NCBI RefSeq assembly: GCF_027912515.1
Contig: NZ_CP115464.1
Location: 248,001 to 312,000 of the forward strand
DNA length: 64,000 bases
Direction: 5' to 3'
From: Brevundimonas sp. NIBR10
GTDB lineage: Bacteria > Pseudomonadota > Alphaproteobacteria > Caulobacterales > Caulobacteraceae
Shown in pieces: positions 36,783-44,397 of this stretch. The notes below the pieces were generated by a model. That model was not told the DNA's origin, did not search any database, and saw nothing but the letters and a program-made list of their open reading frames with translations. A program made the translations under genes and the position numbers. Within the stretch, counting starts at the first letter, position 1; each line of letters opens with the position of its first letter.

Positions 36783-36795
36783 AGGTTTCGGCGTA
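36006..36795 (+). pseudogene. Fragmented IS3-family transposase (orfA-orfB)
   Basis: The orfA fragment at 36006-36104 (MKKSRFTKAQIIGVLRELES) stops early. After a deletion, an orfB piece reads RKKLFRLYREQGLAVRRRR, then hits a 26-base G run. After it the frame must shift to continue as KRATGMRTPVAVPDGPNRRW, with DDE-domain segments DFVADAL and IVSDNGTEMTSKA. A stop interrupts at GFVESFNY-stop-FRDECLDE near 36589, and later parts need another shift. At least four lesions, so it cannot be active. Confidence 0.85.
36196..36221 (+). repeat. 26-base poly-G run
   Basis: Uninterrupted G26 inside the transposase remnant, at the codons that in related elements read Arg-Gly-(Arg)-Lys-Arg-Ala. Two of the 26 finish an Arg codon. 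The remaining 24 put the downstream part one base out of frame; a total of 25 or 28 would restore it. Confidence 0.9.
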
Positions 36796-36816
36796 GGTTG
36801 AAGAACCGCCTCGTTG

Positions 36817-37212
36817 CTAGGCCATACGCGCAAAGGCGGCAGCGCCGGGCATCCCTGAAGGCGTAATCGGGGCAGGCATGCTGCCGATAGCGACTGAGAG
36901 CGCGGCGGCCGCGTCACGTGAGCCGCCGAACATCGCTTCGATCCCCTTCACGCAGACCGTCACATTGTCGTCGGCCAGGCGATAGTAAACCTGCTTGGCT
37001 TCGCGCCTTGTCTTGACCACATCGGCGCGTCGCAGCTCGGCCAGCTGTTGACTCAGAGCCGGTTGGCCGATGCCGGTGGCTTCGTCGATCTCGCTGACTG
37101 TGCGTTCGCCCTCGATCAGACGGGAAAGGATCATCAGGCGCTGAGGCTGGGCGTAGGTCTTGAGCCGTTCGGCAGCGGCATCTGCGGCGGGACGCGAGGC
37201 ATAGAGTGTCAT
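36817..37212 (-). CDS. ArsR-family regulator of the sulfur cluster (BigR/SqrR-like)
   Basis: Winged-helix repressor of 131 residues: ERLKTYAQPQRLMILSRLIE, the helix-turn-helix GIGQPALSQQLAELRRADVV, and the wing TRREAKQVYYRLAD. It resembles BigR/SqrR, which sense persulfides with two cysteines. Here only one Cys exists (Cys87, VTVCVKG), and Ser30 occupies the place of the first sensing Cys (MILS instead of MILC), so a two-Cys switch is not available. Its ATG overlaps the peroxiredoxin stop (ATGA), which fixes the start. The dyad at 37910-37928 could be its operator. Confidence 0.83.
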   Translation of the reverse strand: MTLYASRPAADAAAERLKTYAQPQRLMILSRLIEGERTVSEIDEATGIGQPALSQQLAELRRADVVKTRREAKQVYYRLADDNVTVCVKGIEAMFGGSRDAAAALSVAIGSMPAPITPSGMPGAAAFARMA

Positions 37213-37862
37213 CGGGCGTCCACCTCCGTGCGGCAGAACCATGCCCTGTTGCTACCGGCGAGGACCGCCTGCTGATCTTGCGGTGCCGTCGCCAGAAGAT
37301 CATCGCCCGGACGCCACGCTTCGGGCGCAAGGGCATCGCCCCCGGCTGTTCGCTGGAGCGCCGCCACCATGCGCAGCGTCTCGTCGACCGAACGGCCGAC
37401 GTTCAGTGGATACCAAGTCATGGCACGAATGACGCCGTCGGGATCGATGAAATAGGTCGCCCGCACAGCGGATGAATCGGCGGAGTCCGCGTCGATCATC
37501 CCGTAGGCGCGGCCGATCGCCATCGAAGGGTCCTCGACGATGGGGAACGGGATGGTGACGTCGAACCCGTCGCGGATCGCCCGAACCCAGGCCAGATGAG
37601 AATAGAGGCTGTCCACTGACAGTCCCAGCAACCCACAGTCCAGCGCGGCGAAGGCCTCGGCAGCCTTGGCGATCGCCACGAACTCGCTGGTGCAGACCGG
37701 GGTGAAGTCAGCCGGGTGCGAAAAGAACACCAGCCATCGGCCGCGATAGTCCGACAGCTTGACCGGCCCAAGCGTAGAGCGGGCCTGAAAGTCGGGTGCG
37801 ATGTCGCCCATGCGCAGCGGGCGCTGGTCCGTAGCGGCGGGGGTAGCAGGCGAATCCATCAT
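37209..37862 (-). CDS. Peroxiredoxin, Prx6-like
   Basis: Peroxiredoxin of 217 residues: FFSHPADFTPVCTSEFVAIA with peroxidatic Cys57, the resolving region typical of Prx6/AhpC2-like enzymes (RATYFIDPDGVIRAMTWYPL, NVGRSVDETLRMVAALQ), and another Cys near the C-terminus (AWFCRTE). Such enzymes reduce H2O2, organic peroxides and possibly hydropersulfides. The pairing with an ArsR regulator by a 4-base overlap and the location beside persulfide-oxidising genes suggest defence during sulfide oxidation. The protein may start at either of the two initial Met codons. Confidence 0.88.
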   Translation of the reverse strand: MMDSPATPAATDQRPLRMGDIAPDFQARSTLGPVKLSDYRGRWLVFFSHPADFTPVCTSEFVAIAKAAEAFAALDCGLLGLSVDSLYSHLAWVRAIRDGFDVTIPFPIVEDPSMAIGRAYGMIDADSADSSAVRATYFIDPDGVIRAMTWYPLNVGRSVDETLRMVAALQRTAGGDALAPEAWRPGDDLLATAPQDQQAVLAGSNRAWFCRTEVDAR

Positions 37863-37909
37863 TATTTCTCGTTGCCACCCCGGCCGGGTTGACGCAACTC
37901 ATATACACG

Positions 37910-37928
37910 ATTACACAGATATTGTAAT
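37910..37928. promoter_or_regulatory. Candidate operator of the sulfur cluster
   Basis: ATTAC-N9-GTAAT in an AT-rich island within the 220-base divergent gap between the peroxiredoxin-arsR genes and the persulfide-dioxygenase-like operon. ArsR-family operators are usually such AT-rich dyads. Not proven. Confidence 0.45.
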
Positions 37929-38082
37929 TATGATGTTGAGACGAGACGACAGTGACTCCTTCCTCTGCCCTTCTGCGGATCTCGACCTTCACGAGAGAGC
38001 TCCGGCCTGCGGTTGATCTGCGTCAACGACCGATGGCGGACATGCCTGTCTGTTTCCCGCTCACGGCAGGAGTGTGCCGCCC

Positions 38083-39048
38083 ATGAACGCCCCCTCTCTC
38101 CCCAGTCGGCTGGAGTCCACTATGATCGGCGCACACCTCGGCGCGGCAACGACGATCATCGAGCGGGCCCGGAGCGGCTCCGGGCAGGTTCCGGTCGTTC
38201 AGAGCTTCTTCGATGAACCGACCAACACCGTCAGCTATGTCGTCCACGATCCGGCAATCCGCGAGGCCGCCGTGATCGACAGCGTGCTGGACTATGACGC
38301 GGCGGCGGGTCGGACCTCCTTCGCCTCGGCCGACGCCATCATCGCCCATGTGAAGGCGGAAGGCCTGACCGTGACCTGGCTGCTGGAAACCCACGCCCAT
38401 GCCGATCACCTGTCGGCTGCGCCCTATCTGAAGGAGCATCTGGGTGGGCAGTTGGCAATCGGTCGCGAGATCATCCACGTCCAGAACGTCTTCGGAAAGA
38501 TCTTCAACGAGGGCACCGAGTTCGCCCGCGACGGGTCGGAGTTCGACCGGCTGTTCGAGGACGGCGACCGCTTCCAGATCGGCGGGCTGGAAGCCGTCGC
38601 GCTTCATGTGCCCGGACATACGCCGGCGGACCTGGCCTATGTGATCGGCGACGCTGTGTTTACCGGCGACACTCTGTTCATGCCCGACTATGGCACGGCG
38701 CGCGCCGACTTCCCCGGCGGCGATTCCCGGCAGCTGTATCGCTCGATCCGCCGCCTGATGGCGCTGCCCGAGCGCACGCGACTTTTCCACTGCCACGACT
38801 ACAAGGCCGCCGGGCGCGATACCTTCGCGTGGGAAACCACGGTCGGGGCCCAGCGCGCAGGCAACGTCCACGTCCATGAAGGCGTCGGCGAGGACGAGTT
38901 CGTGGCCATGCGCGATGCCCGTGACGCCACCTTGTCCATGCCCAAGCTGATCCTGCCTTCGATCCAGGTGAACATGCGCGGCGGGCACCTGCCCGAGCCG
39001 GAATCCAACGGCACCCGCTATCTCAAGATCCCGCTGGACGTGCTGTGA
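38083..39048 (+). CDS. MBL-fold persulfide dioxygenase/beta-lactamase-like hydrolase (Blh type)
   Basis: Metallo-beta-lactamase-fold protein of 321 residues like Blh/ETHE1, non-heme iron enzymes that oxidise glutathione persulfide to sulfite. Metal motif ETHAHADHLSAAPYLKEHLG (HxHxDH), a His in HVPGHTPADLAY, and FTGDTLFMPDYGTARADFPG with the bridging Asp. A C-terminal segment HCHDYKAAGRDTFAWETTVG supplies the last His. The ATG at 38083 follows AGGAGTGTGCCGCCC. Its stop shares bases with the next start (TGATG), so it leads an operon of sulfur genes. Confidence 0.88.
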   Translation: MNAPSLPSRLESTMIGAHLGAATTIIERARSGSGQVPVVQSFFDEPTNTVSYVVHDPAIREAAVIDSVLDYDAAAGRTSFASADAIIAHVKAEGLTVTWLLETHAHADHLSAAPYLKEHLGGQLAIGREIIHVQNVFGKIFNEGTEFARDGSEFDRLFEDGDRFQIGGLEAVALHVPGHTPADLAYVIGDAVFTGDTLFMPDYGTARADFPGGDSRQLYRSIRRLMALPERTRLFHCHDYKAAGRDTFAWETTVGAQRAGNVHVHEGVGEDEFVAMRDARDATLSMPKLILPSIQVNMRGGHLPEPESNGTRYLKIPLDVL

Positions 39049-39491
39049 TGGGCGACCTTCTTGCCAACGCCATGCCGCTTCAGGGGCTGATCGGCGGCCT
39101 GATGATCGGCACGGCCTCGGCCATCATGCTGCTGGGCCTCGGCCGGATCGCGGGCGTCAGCGGGCTGGCGGCGCGAGCCACGGGGATCACCGTCGATGGC
39201 GCGCCGCGGCCACTGTCGATCGCCTTCGTGGTCGGACTGCCTCTGGGTGCCCTGCTCGTGGCGCTGATCCTCGGCCCCGTCGAGGCACGGTTTGAGCAAG
39301 GCTTCGCCGCCCTCGTCATCGGCGGTCTCGTCGTCGGCTTCGGCACCCGGCTCGGCAGCGGCTGTACGAGCGGACACGGCGTCTGCGGCATGTCCCGACT
39401 GTCGGCCCGGTCGCTGGTGGCGACCGCCAGCTTCATGCTTACGGGCTTCGCTACGGTCGCCGCCATGAACGCGATGGGGCTGGGACAATGA
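39048..39491 (+). CDS. YeeE/YedE half-transporter 1
   Basis: Small membrane protein of 147 residues with four predicted helices. The GLMIGTASAIMLLGLGRIAG segment and GSGCTSGHGVCGMSRLSARS with its conserved Cys are hallmarks of YeeE/YedE (sulf_transp, pfam04143) thiosulfate or persulfide-sulfur transporters. In many sulfide clusters the pore is split into two half-size genes, as here. Start and stop codons overlap both neighbours. Confidence 0.87.
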   Translation: MGDLLANAMPLQGLIGGLMIGTASAIMLLGLGRIAGVSGLAARATGITVDGAPRPLSIAFVVGLPLGALLVALILGPVEARFEQGFAALVIGGLVVGFGTRLGSGCTSGHGVCGMSRLSARSLVATASFMLTGFATVAAMNAMGLGQ

Positions 39492-39916
39492 AGCGCTCGA
39501 TCTTTTTCGCCCTGATCGCGGGCACCCTGTTCGGGGCCGGTCTGGCCGTGTCCGGCATGGCCGATCCGCAGCGCGTGCGGGGCTTCCTCGACCTGTTCGG
39601 TGCCTGGGACCCGACGCTGGCCTTCGTCATGGGCGGGGCCCTGATCCCCATGGCCATCGCCTGGCGAATCCAGAAGCGGATGCCTTCGCCGATGGCGGCC
39701 GAGCGGTTCGCCCTGCCCACAGCCCGCGATCTCGACCCCCGCCTGGTCGGCGGGGCTGCCCTGTTCGGCATCGGCTGGGGCGTCGCCGGCCTCTGCCCCG
39801 GCCCCGCCATCGCCGACCTCGCCATTGCCCCTGTCCCCGCCGCCATCTTCGTCGTGGCGATGCTGGGCGGGATGATCCTGCATCGCCTGCTGCCCGCCAC
39901 TTCGGCGAAGGTTTGA
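39488..39916 (+). CDS. YeeE/YedE half-transporter 2 (DUF6691-like)
   Basis: Second half-transporter of 142 residues with four helices. Signatures: IAGTLFGAGLAVSGMADPQR, VRGFLDLFGAWDPTLAFVMG and the Cys-containing GWGVAGLCPGPAIADLA. It starts inside the stop of the first half (ATGA), so both are made in equal amounts and probably form one transporter for a reduced sulfur species. 34 bases to the fusion gene downstream. Confidence 0.87.
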   Translation: MKRSIFFALIAGTLFGAGLAVSGMADPQRVRGFLDLFGAWDPTLAFVMGGALIPMAIAWRIQKRMPSPMAAERFALPTARDLDPRLVGGAALFGIGWGVAGLCPGPAIADLAIAPVPAAIFVVAMLGGMILHRLLPATSAKV

Positions 39917-39950
39917 TCGCCGCCAGCCGCATCCAACACTGAGGATTATC

Positions 39951-41609
39951 ATGCCGTTCAAGGCCCTCACGCCCTCCCTCTCGATCTCGCCACAACTCAG
40001 CGAGGCGGACGTCGCCCAGGCGGCCCGCGACGGCTTTCGCGCGATCATCGACAATCGGCCGGATGGTGAGGAGCCGAGTCAGCTCAGCGCCGCCGAGATG
40101 CAGGCCCTGGCCACCGCGCACGGCATGAGCTTCGCCCATGTGCCGACGGTGGGCGGCAAGATCACCGACGGCGACGTCGCCGGCATGGCCGACGCCCTGA
40201 TGCGCCTCGACGGACCTATCCTGGCCTACTGCCGCACCGGCACTCGCTCGACCACACTCTGGGCCCTGACCCAGGCCGGGGCGCAACCGGCGGAGGCCCT
40301 GATCGCGATCGCCGCCGGAGCGGGCTATGATCTTTCGGCGCTGCGCCCCCGGCTGGAAACCCGAATGACCGCACCGACGGGCGCGCGCCCCCAGCAGGCC
40401 GACGTCGTCATCGTCGGCGGCGGATCGGCGGGTCTGGCCACGGCCGCCTCCCTGAAGGAACGCGATCGTAACCTGGACATCGTGGTGATCGAGCCGCGCG
40501 AGACCCACGACTATCAGCCCGGCTGGACCATGGTCGGCGGCGGCGTCTTCGACGTGAGGGACACTCGCCGGGCCGAGGCGTCTGTAATTCCAGCCGGCGT
40601 GCGCTGGATCAAGGGCGCGGTCGCCAGCTTCGAACCGGAGCAGGACCAGGTCACCCTGGAAGACGGCAGCACGGTCGGCTACCGCGCCCTGGTCGTGGCT
40701 TCCGGCAACACCCTGGACTGGGCCGCGATCGACGGCCTGCCCGAAACGCTCGGCAGGAACGGCGTCACCTCCAACTACAGCTACGAGACCGCCCCCTACA
40801 CCTGGGACCTGGCTCAGAACCTGAAGGGCGGTACGGCCCTGTTCACCCAGCCTGCGATGCCGATCAAATGCGCCGGGGCACCGCAGAAGGCGATGTATCT
40901 GTCCTGTGACCACTGGCTACGGACCGGCGCGCTCAAGGATATCGACGTCCAGTTCCACAACGCGGGCGCGGTCCTGTTCGGCGTGAAGGAGTTCGTGCCG
41001 CCTCTGATGGAGTACGTCAGCCGCTACGGCATCGACCTTCAGTTCGAATCCACCCTGATCGCCGTCAACGGTCCCGACCGGACCGCCACCTTCAAGGAGA
41101 AGGCGGGCGAGGTCACGAAATCCTTCGACATGATCCACGTCACGCCGCCGCAAAAGGCACCGGCCTTCATCGCCCGCAGCCCGCTGGCCAATGAGGCGGG
41201 CTACGTCGACGTCGATCAGGCCAGCCTCCAGCACGTCCGCCACGCCAACGTCTTCGGCCTGGGCGACGGCGGTTCGACCCCCAACGCCAAGACGATGGCG
41301 GCAGCGCGCAAACAGGCACCGGTCGTGGCCGACAACGTGATCGCCATCCTGGCCGACAAGGTGCCCACGGCAGTCTACAATGGTTACGGCTCCTGTCCGC
41401 TGACGGTCGAGCGGGGCAAGATCCTGCTCGCCGAGTTCGGCTATGGCGGCAAGTTGCTGCCCAGCTTCCCCAGCTGGATCATCGAGGGAACCAGGCCTCA
41501 GCGCCTGTCCTGGCTGCTGAAGTCAGAAGCCCTGCCGTGGATCTACTGGAACGGCATGCTCAAGGGCCACGAGTGGATGGCCCAACCCCAGCATCGTGAC
41601 GCGGCCTGA
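39951..41609 (+). CDS. DUF442 phosphatase-like domain fused to sulfide:quinone oxidoreductase
   Basis: Two-domain enzyme of 552 residues. Residues 1-115 are a DUF442/Blh-type domain (TIGR01244) with CRTGTRST (Cys94), structurally like tyrosine phosphatases but proposed to act in sulfur transfer. From about residue 135 an FAD-dependent oxidoreductase follows: VVIVGGGSAGLATAASLKER (FAD site), THDYQPGWTMVGGG, PAMPIKCAGAPQKAMYLSCD (Cys near 307 and 319) and the C-terminal GDGGSTPNAKTMAAARKQAP. It should pass electrons from sulfide to quinone and hand on the sulfane sulfur to the persulfide dioxygenase. Confidence 0.85.
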   Translation: MPFKALTPSLSISPQLSEADVAQAARDGFRAIIDNRPDGEEPSQLSAAEMQALATAHGMSFAHVPTVGGKITDGDVAGMADALMRLDGPILAYCRTGTRSTTLWALTQAGAQPAEALIAIAAGAGYDLSALRPRLETRMTAPTGARPQQADVVIVGGGSAGLATAASLKERDRNLDIVVIEPRETHDYQPGWTMVGGGVFDVRDTRRAEASVIPAGVRWIKGAVASFEPEQDQVTLEDGSTVGYRALVVASGNTLDWAAIDGLPETLGRNGVTSNYSYETAPYTWDLAQNLKGGTALFTQPAMPIKCAGAPQKAMYLSCDHWLRTGALKDIDVQFHNAGAVLFGVKEFVPPLMEYVSRYGIDLQFESTLIAVNGPDRTATFKEKAGEVTKSFDMIHVTPPQKAPAFIARSPLANEAGYVDVDQASLQHVRHANVFGLGDGGSTPNAKTMAAARKQAPVVADNVIAILADKVPTAVYNGYGSCPLTVERGKILLAEFGYGGKLLPSFPSWIIEGTRPQRLSWLLKSEALPWIYWNGMLKGHEWMAQPQHRDAA

Positions 41610-41610
41610 A

Positions 41611-43341
41611 ATGTCATCCCTTGCGCGCTACCTTCCCGTCCTCGATTGGGGCCGACGCTACGACCGCGCGACCCTGACCAGCGACCTGGTCGCGGCGGCG
41701 ATCGTGACCATCATGCTGATCCCGCAAAGCCTGGCCTATGCCATGCTGGCGGGGCTGCCGCCCGAAGTCGGCCTGTACGCGTCCATCCTGCCGATCATCG
41801 CCTATGCCGTCTTCGGCACCAGCCGCACGCTGGCCGTTGGCCCCGTCGCCGTGGTGTCCCTGATGACCCTGGCAGCGGCCGGAAGCGTGGCGACGCCGGG
41901 AAGCGCGGAGTTCATCGCGGCGGCCCTGATCCTGGCCTTGCTGTCCGGCCTGATCCTCGTGGTCATGGGCGTCCTGCGCCTCGGGTTCCTCGGCAACCTG
42001 CTGTCGCATCCCGTGGTTTCGGGCTTCATCACGGCCAGCGGCATCATCATCGCCACCAGCCAGTTGAAGTCGATCCTCGGCGTCAGCGCGCACGGCGAGG
42101 CGATGCCTGAGCTGGTGACCAGCCTGATCGCCAATCTCGGCGACATCAACGTTCCAACCCTGATCATCGGGGTGACCAGCGCGGCCTTTCTGTTCTGGGT
42201 CCGAAAGGGCCTGAAGCCGCTCCTGATGCGCCTCGGCCTGGCGGCTCGTCCGGCCGATCTGATCGCCAAGGCCGGCCCGATCGCGGCCGTCGCGGCGTCC
42301 ACCCTCGCCGTGATCCTGTTCGATCTCGAGGCCCAGGGCGTGAAGGTGGTCGGAACTATCCCCCAGAGCCTGCCGCCCTTCACAGTGCCCTTGATCGATC
42401 TCGCGCTCTGGCAGCAACTGGCCGTGCCGGCCCTGCTGATCGCCGTCATCGGTTTCGTCGAGTCCGCCTCGGTCGCCCAGACCCTGGCCGCCAAGCGTCG
42501 GCAGAGGATCAATCCGGACCAGGAACTGATCGGCCTCGGCGCCGCCAATGTCGCCGCCGCATTCTCGGGCGGCTATCCCGTCACGGGCGGTTTCGCGAGA
42601 TCGGTCGTCAATTTCGACGCCGGCGCCGAGACGCCGGCCGCCGGAGCCTTCACCGCCATCGGCATCCTGATCGCTGCGCTGCTTCTGACACTGCTGCTCT
42701 ACGCCTTGCCTATCGCGACACTTGCGGCGACCATCATCGTGGCCGTTCTCAGCCTCGTCGACTTCAAGACCCCTCGCGCGATCTGGAGATTCTCGAAGCC
42801 CGACTTCGCCGCCCTGGCGGCGACCATCGCGGTCACCCTGTTGGCCGGCGTCGAGCCAGGCGTCGTGACCGGCGTGGTGCTCAGTCTGGCGCTCTACCTC
42901 TGGCGCGCCTCACGGCCTCACGCGGCGATCGTGGGGCGGGTGCCCGACACCGAACATTTCCGCAATGTGAAGCGCCACGCCGTGATCACCGATCCGAACG
43001 TCCTGACGATCCGCATCGACGAAAGCCTGACCTACCTCAATGCCCGGTGGCTGGAGGAGTTCGTGCTGGAGCAGGTCGCCGAACATCCCGACCTGCGGCA
43101 CCTCATCCTGATGTGTTCGGCGGTGAACGGCATCGACGCCTCGGCGCTCGAAAGCCTCGAAGCCATCAATCACCGCATGATCGACGCAGGCGTCCGGATG
43201 CATCTGTCCGAGGTGAAGGGACCGGTCATGGACGCGCTGCAACGTTCACATCTGCTGGAAGCCCTCGGCGGCAAGGTCTTCCTGTCGCAGCATCAGGCCT
43301 TTGACGAACTGACCGCTGGAGCCTTTCTCCGCGCGCCATAA
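41611..43341 (+). CDS. SulP-family anion transporter with STAS domain
   Basis: Transporter of 576 residues: about 12-14 helices with the SulP signature IPQSLAYAMLAGLPPEVGLY near the start and GYPVTGGFARSVVNFDAGAE in the core, and a C-terminal STAS domain (about 435-560; VLTIRIDESLTYLNARWLEE, DLRHLILMCSAVNGIDASAL). In sulfur clusters it may export sulfite or sulfate made by the pathway, or import sulfate. The ATG at 41611 comes one base after the preceding stop; a GTG at 41596 would overlap the fusion gene. Confidence 0.88.
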   Translation: MSSLARYLPVLDWGRRYDRATLTSDLVAAAIVTIMLIPQSLAYAMLAGLPPEVGLYASILPIIAYAVFGTSRTLAVGPVAVVSLMTLAAAGSVATPGSAEFIAAALILALLSGLILVVMGVLRLGFLGNLLSHPVVSGFITASGIIIATSQLKSILGVSAHGEAMPELVTSLIANLGDINVPTLIIGVTSAAFLFWVRKGLKPLLMRLGLAARPADLIAKAGPIAAVAASTLAVILFDLEAQGVKVVGTIPQSLPPFTVPLIDLALWQQLAVPALLIAVIGFVESASVAQTLAAKRRQRINPDQELIGLGAANVAAAFSGGYPVTGGFARSVVNFDAGAETPAAGAFTAIGILIAALLLTLLLYALPIATLAATIIVAVLSLVDFKTPRAIWRFSKPDFAALAATIAVTLLAGVEPGVVTGVVLSLALYLWRASRPHAAIVGRVPDTEHFRNVKRHAVITDPNVLTIRIDESLTYLNARWLEEFVLEQVAEHPDLRHLILMCSAVNGIDASALESLEAINHRMIDAGVRMHLSEVKGPVMDALQRSHLLEALGGKVFLSQHQAFDELTAGAFLRAP

Positions 43342-43385
43342 CGCGCAATCCCGCTGGTCTCAGCCGACAATCGAGGCGACCGGCC

Positions 43386-43886
43386 ATGTTTGATCATCTG
43401 GACGCCGTGTTGCTGGCGCGCATCCAGTTCGCCTTCACCGTCAGCTTCCACCTCATCTTTCACTCCTTCTCGATCGACCTCGCCGGCTATTTGGCAGCGC
43501 TGGAGGGGCTCTGGCTGAGAACGGGAAAGCCCGTTCATCTGGACCTGTCCCAATACTGGCTCAAGATCTTCGCCGTCGTGTTCGCAACGGGCGTCGTGTC
43601 TGGCATCGTCATGTCCTGCCAGTTCGGCACAAACTGGTTGGTCTTCGCTGTGAAGGCCGGGCCGGTGCTCGGCCCGCTGATGGCTTATGACGTTCTGATG
43701 GCCTTCTTCCTCCAAGCCGGTCCTCGTGTCATGGCTGGCGATCATCTTTAATTCCAGCTTCCCTTCCGGCTGCTCGGTCATCTGGGCCTTCATCATCGTC
43801 TTCGCCCATGTCGTCATGGACGGCTTCGATCTCGGGATCGGCATCCTGTTTCCGATCAGGGAAGGACGGAAGGAAAAGCGGGCCGG
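43386..43886 (+). pseudogene. Remnant of cyanide-insensitive quinol oxidase (cioAB/cydAB-like)
   Basis: The first part encodes about 113 residues of the oxidase subunit I N-terminus: LARIQFAFTVSFHLIFHSFS (a heme-ligand His), SQYWLKIFAVVFATGVVSGI, and FGTNWLVFAVKAGPVLGPLM. It then breaks off at AFFLQAG. From about 43740, in another frame, follows the subunit II N-terminus: VIWAFIIVFAHVVMDGFDLG and IGILFPIREG, again cut. A large deletion thus joined the two genes, removing most of both. bd-type oxidases resist sulfide, so the intact genes would fit this cluster. Confidence 0.85.
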
Positions 43887-43960
43887 GTATGAGGTCCCGT
43901 CAACTTCGGCATGCGGCTAAACGATCATTTAATGACGATCATGTATTTATTATCGTTGTT

Positions 43961-44395
43961 ATGAAGCGAAACTCCATCCAGATAGGAAGCAGCCGACCGG
44001 CAGGTCCTCGCGAGGGATCGGCGGCGATCGAGTTCGCGCTGGTGGCACCGATGCTGGTTCTGCTGCTGGCGGGGATGGTCGTCTATGGTGGCTGGTTCTG
44101 GCTGGCGCAGTCGGTGCAGTCGCTGGCGACCGAGAGTGCGCGGGCGGCGCTGGGGGGAATGGACGATGCCGAACGCCGGGACCTGGCGGCCGCCTTTGTC
44201 GCCCGCGAGGCCACGACGGGGTCGGGACTCGATCCCGCTCTGGTGACTACCACGGTCACCAGCGACGCCGAGGCGGTGAGGGTCAGCGTCGCCTATGACG
44301 CGCAGGCGCATCCGATCCTGCAACTGGCCGGACCCTTGCCCAAGCCGCCGACCCTGATCGAGCGGACGGCCGTGGTGCGGATCGGGGGCTACTGA
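43961..44395 (+). CDS. TadE-like pilus assembly protein
   Basis: Protein of 144 residues with the TadE start: basic residues, then GSAAIEFALVAPMLVLLLAG, a class-III-prepilin-like segment with the GxxxxE processing context, and one membrane helix. The remainder is a periplasmic pseudopilin-like domain. Start at the ATG of MKRNSIQIGSS, the first Met after the AT-rich gap that follows the oxidase remnant; the open frame continues upstream without similarity. Two bases separate it from the TadG-like gene. The rest of a tad locus is not in the window. Confidence 0.8.
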   Translation: MKRNSIQIGSSRPAGPREGSAAIEFALVAPMLVLLLAGMVVYGGWFWLAQSVQSLATESARAALGGMDDAERRDLAAAFVAREATTGSGLDPALVTTTVTSDAEAVRVSVAYDAQAHPILQLAGPLPKPPTLIERTAVVRIGGY

Positions 44396-44397
44396 GA

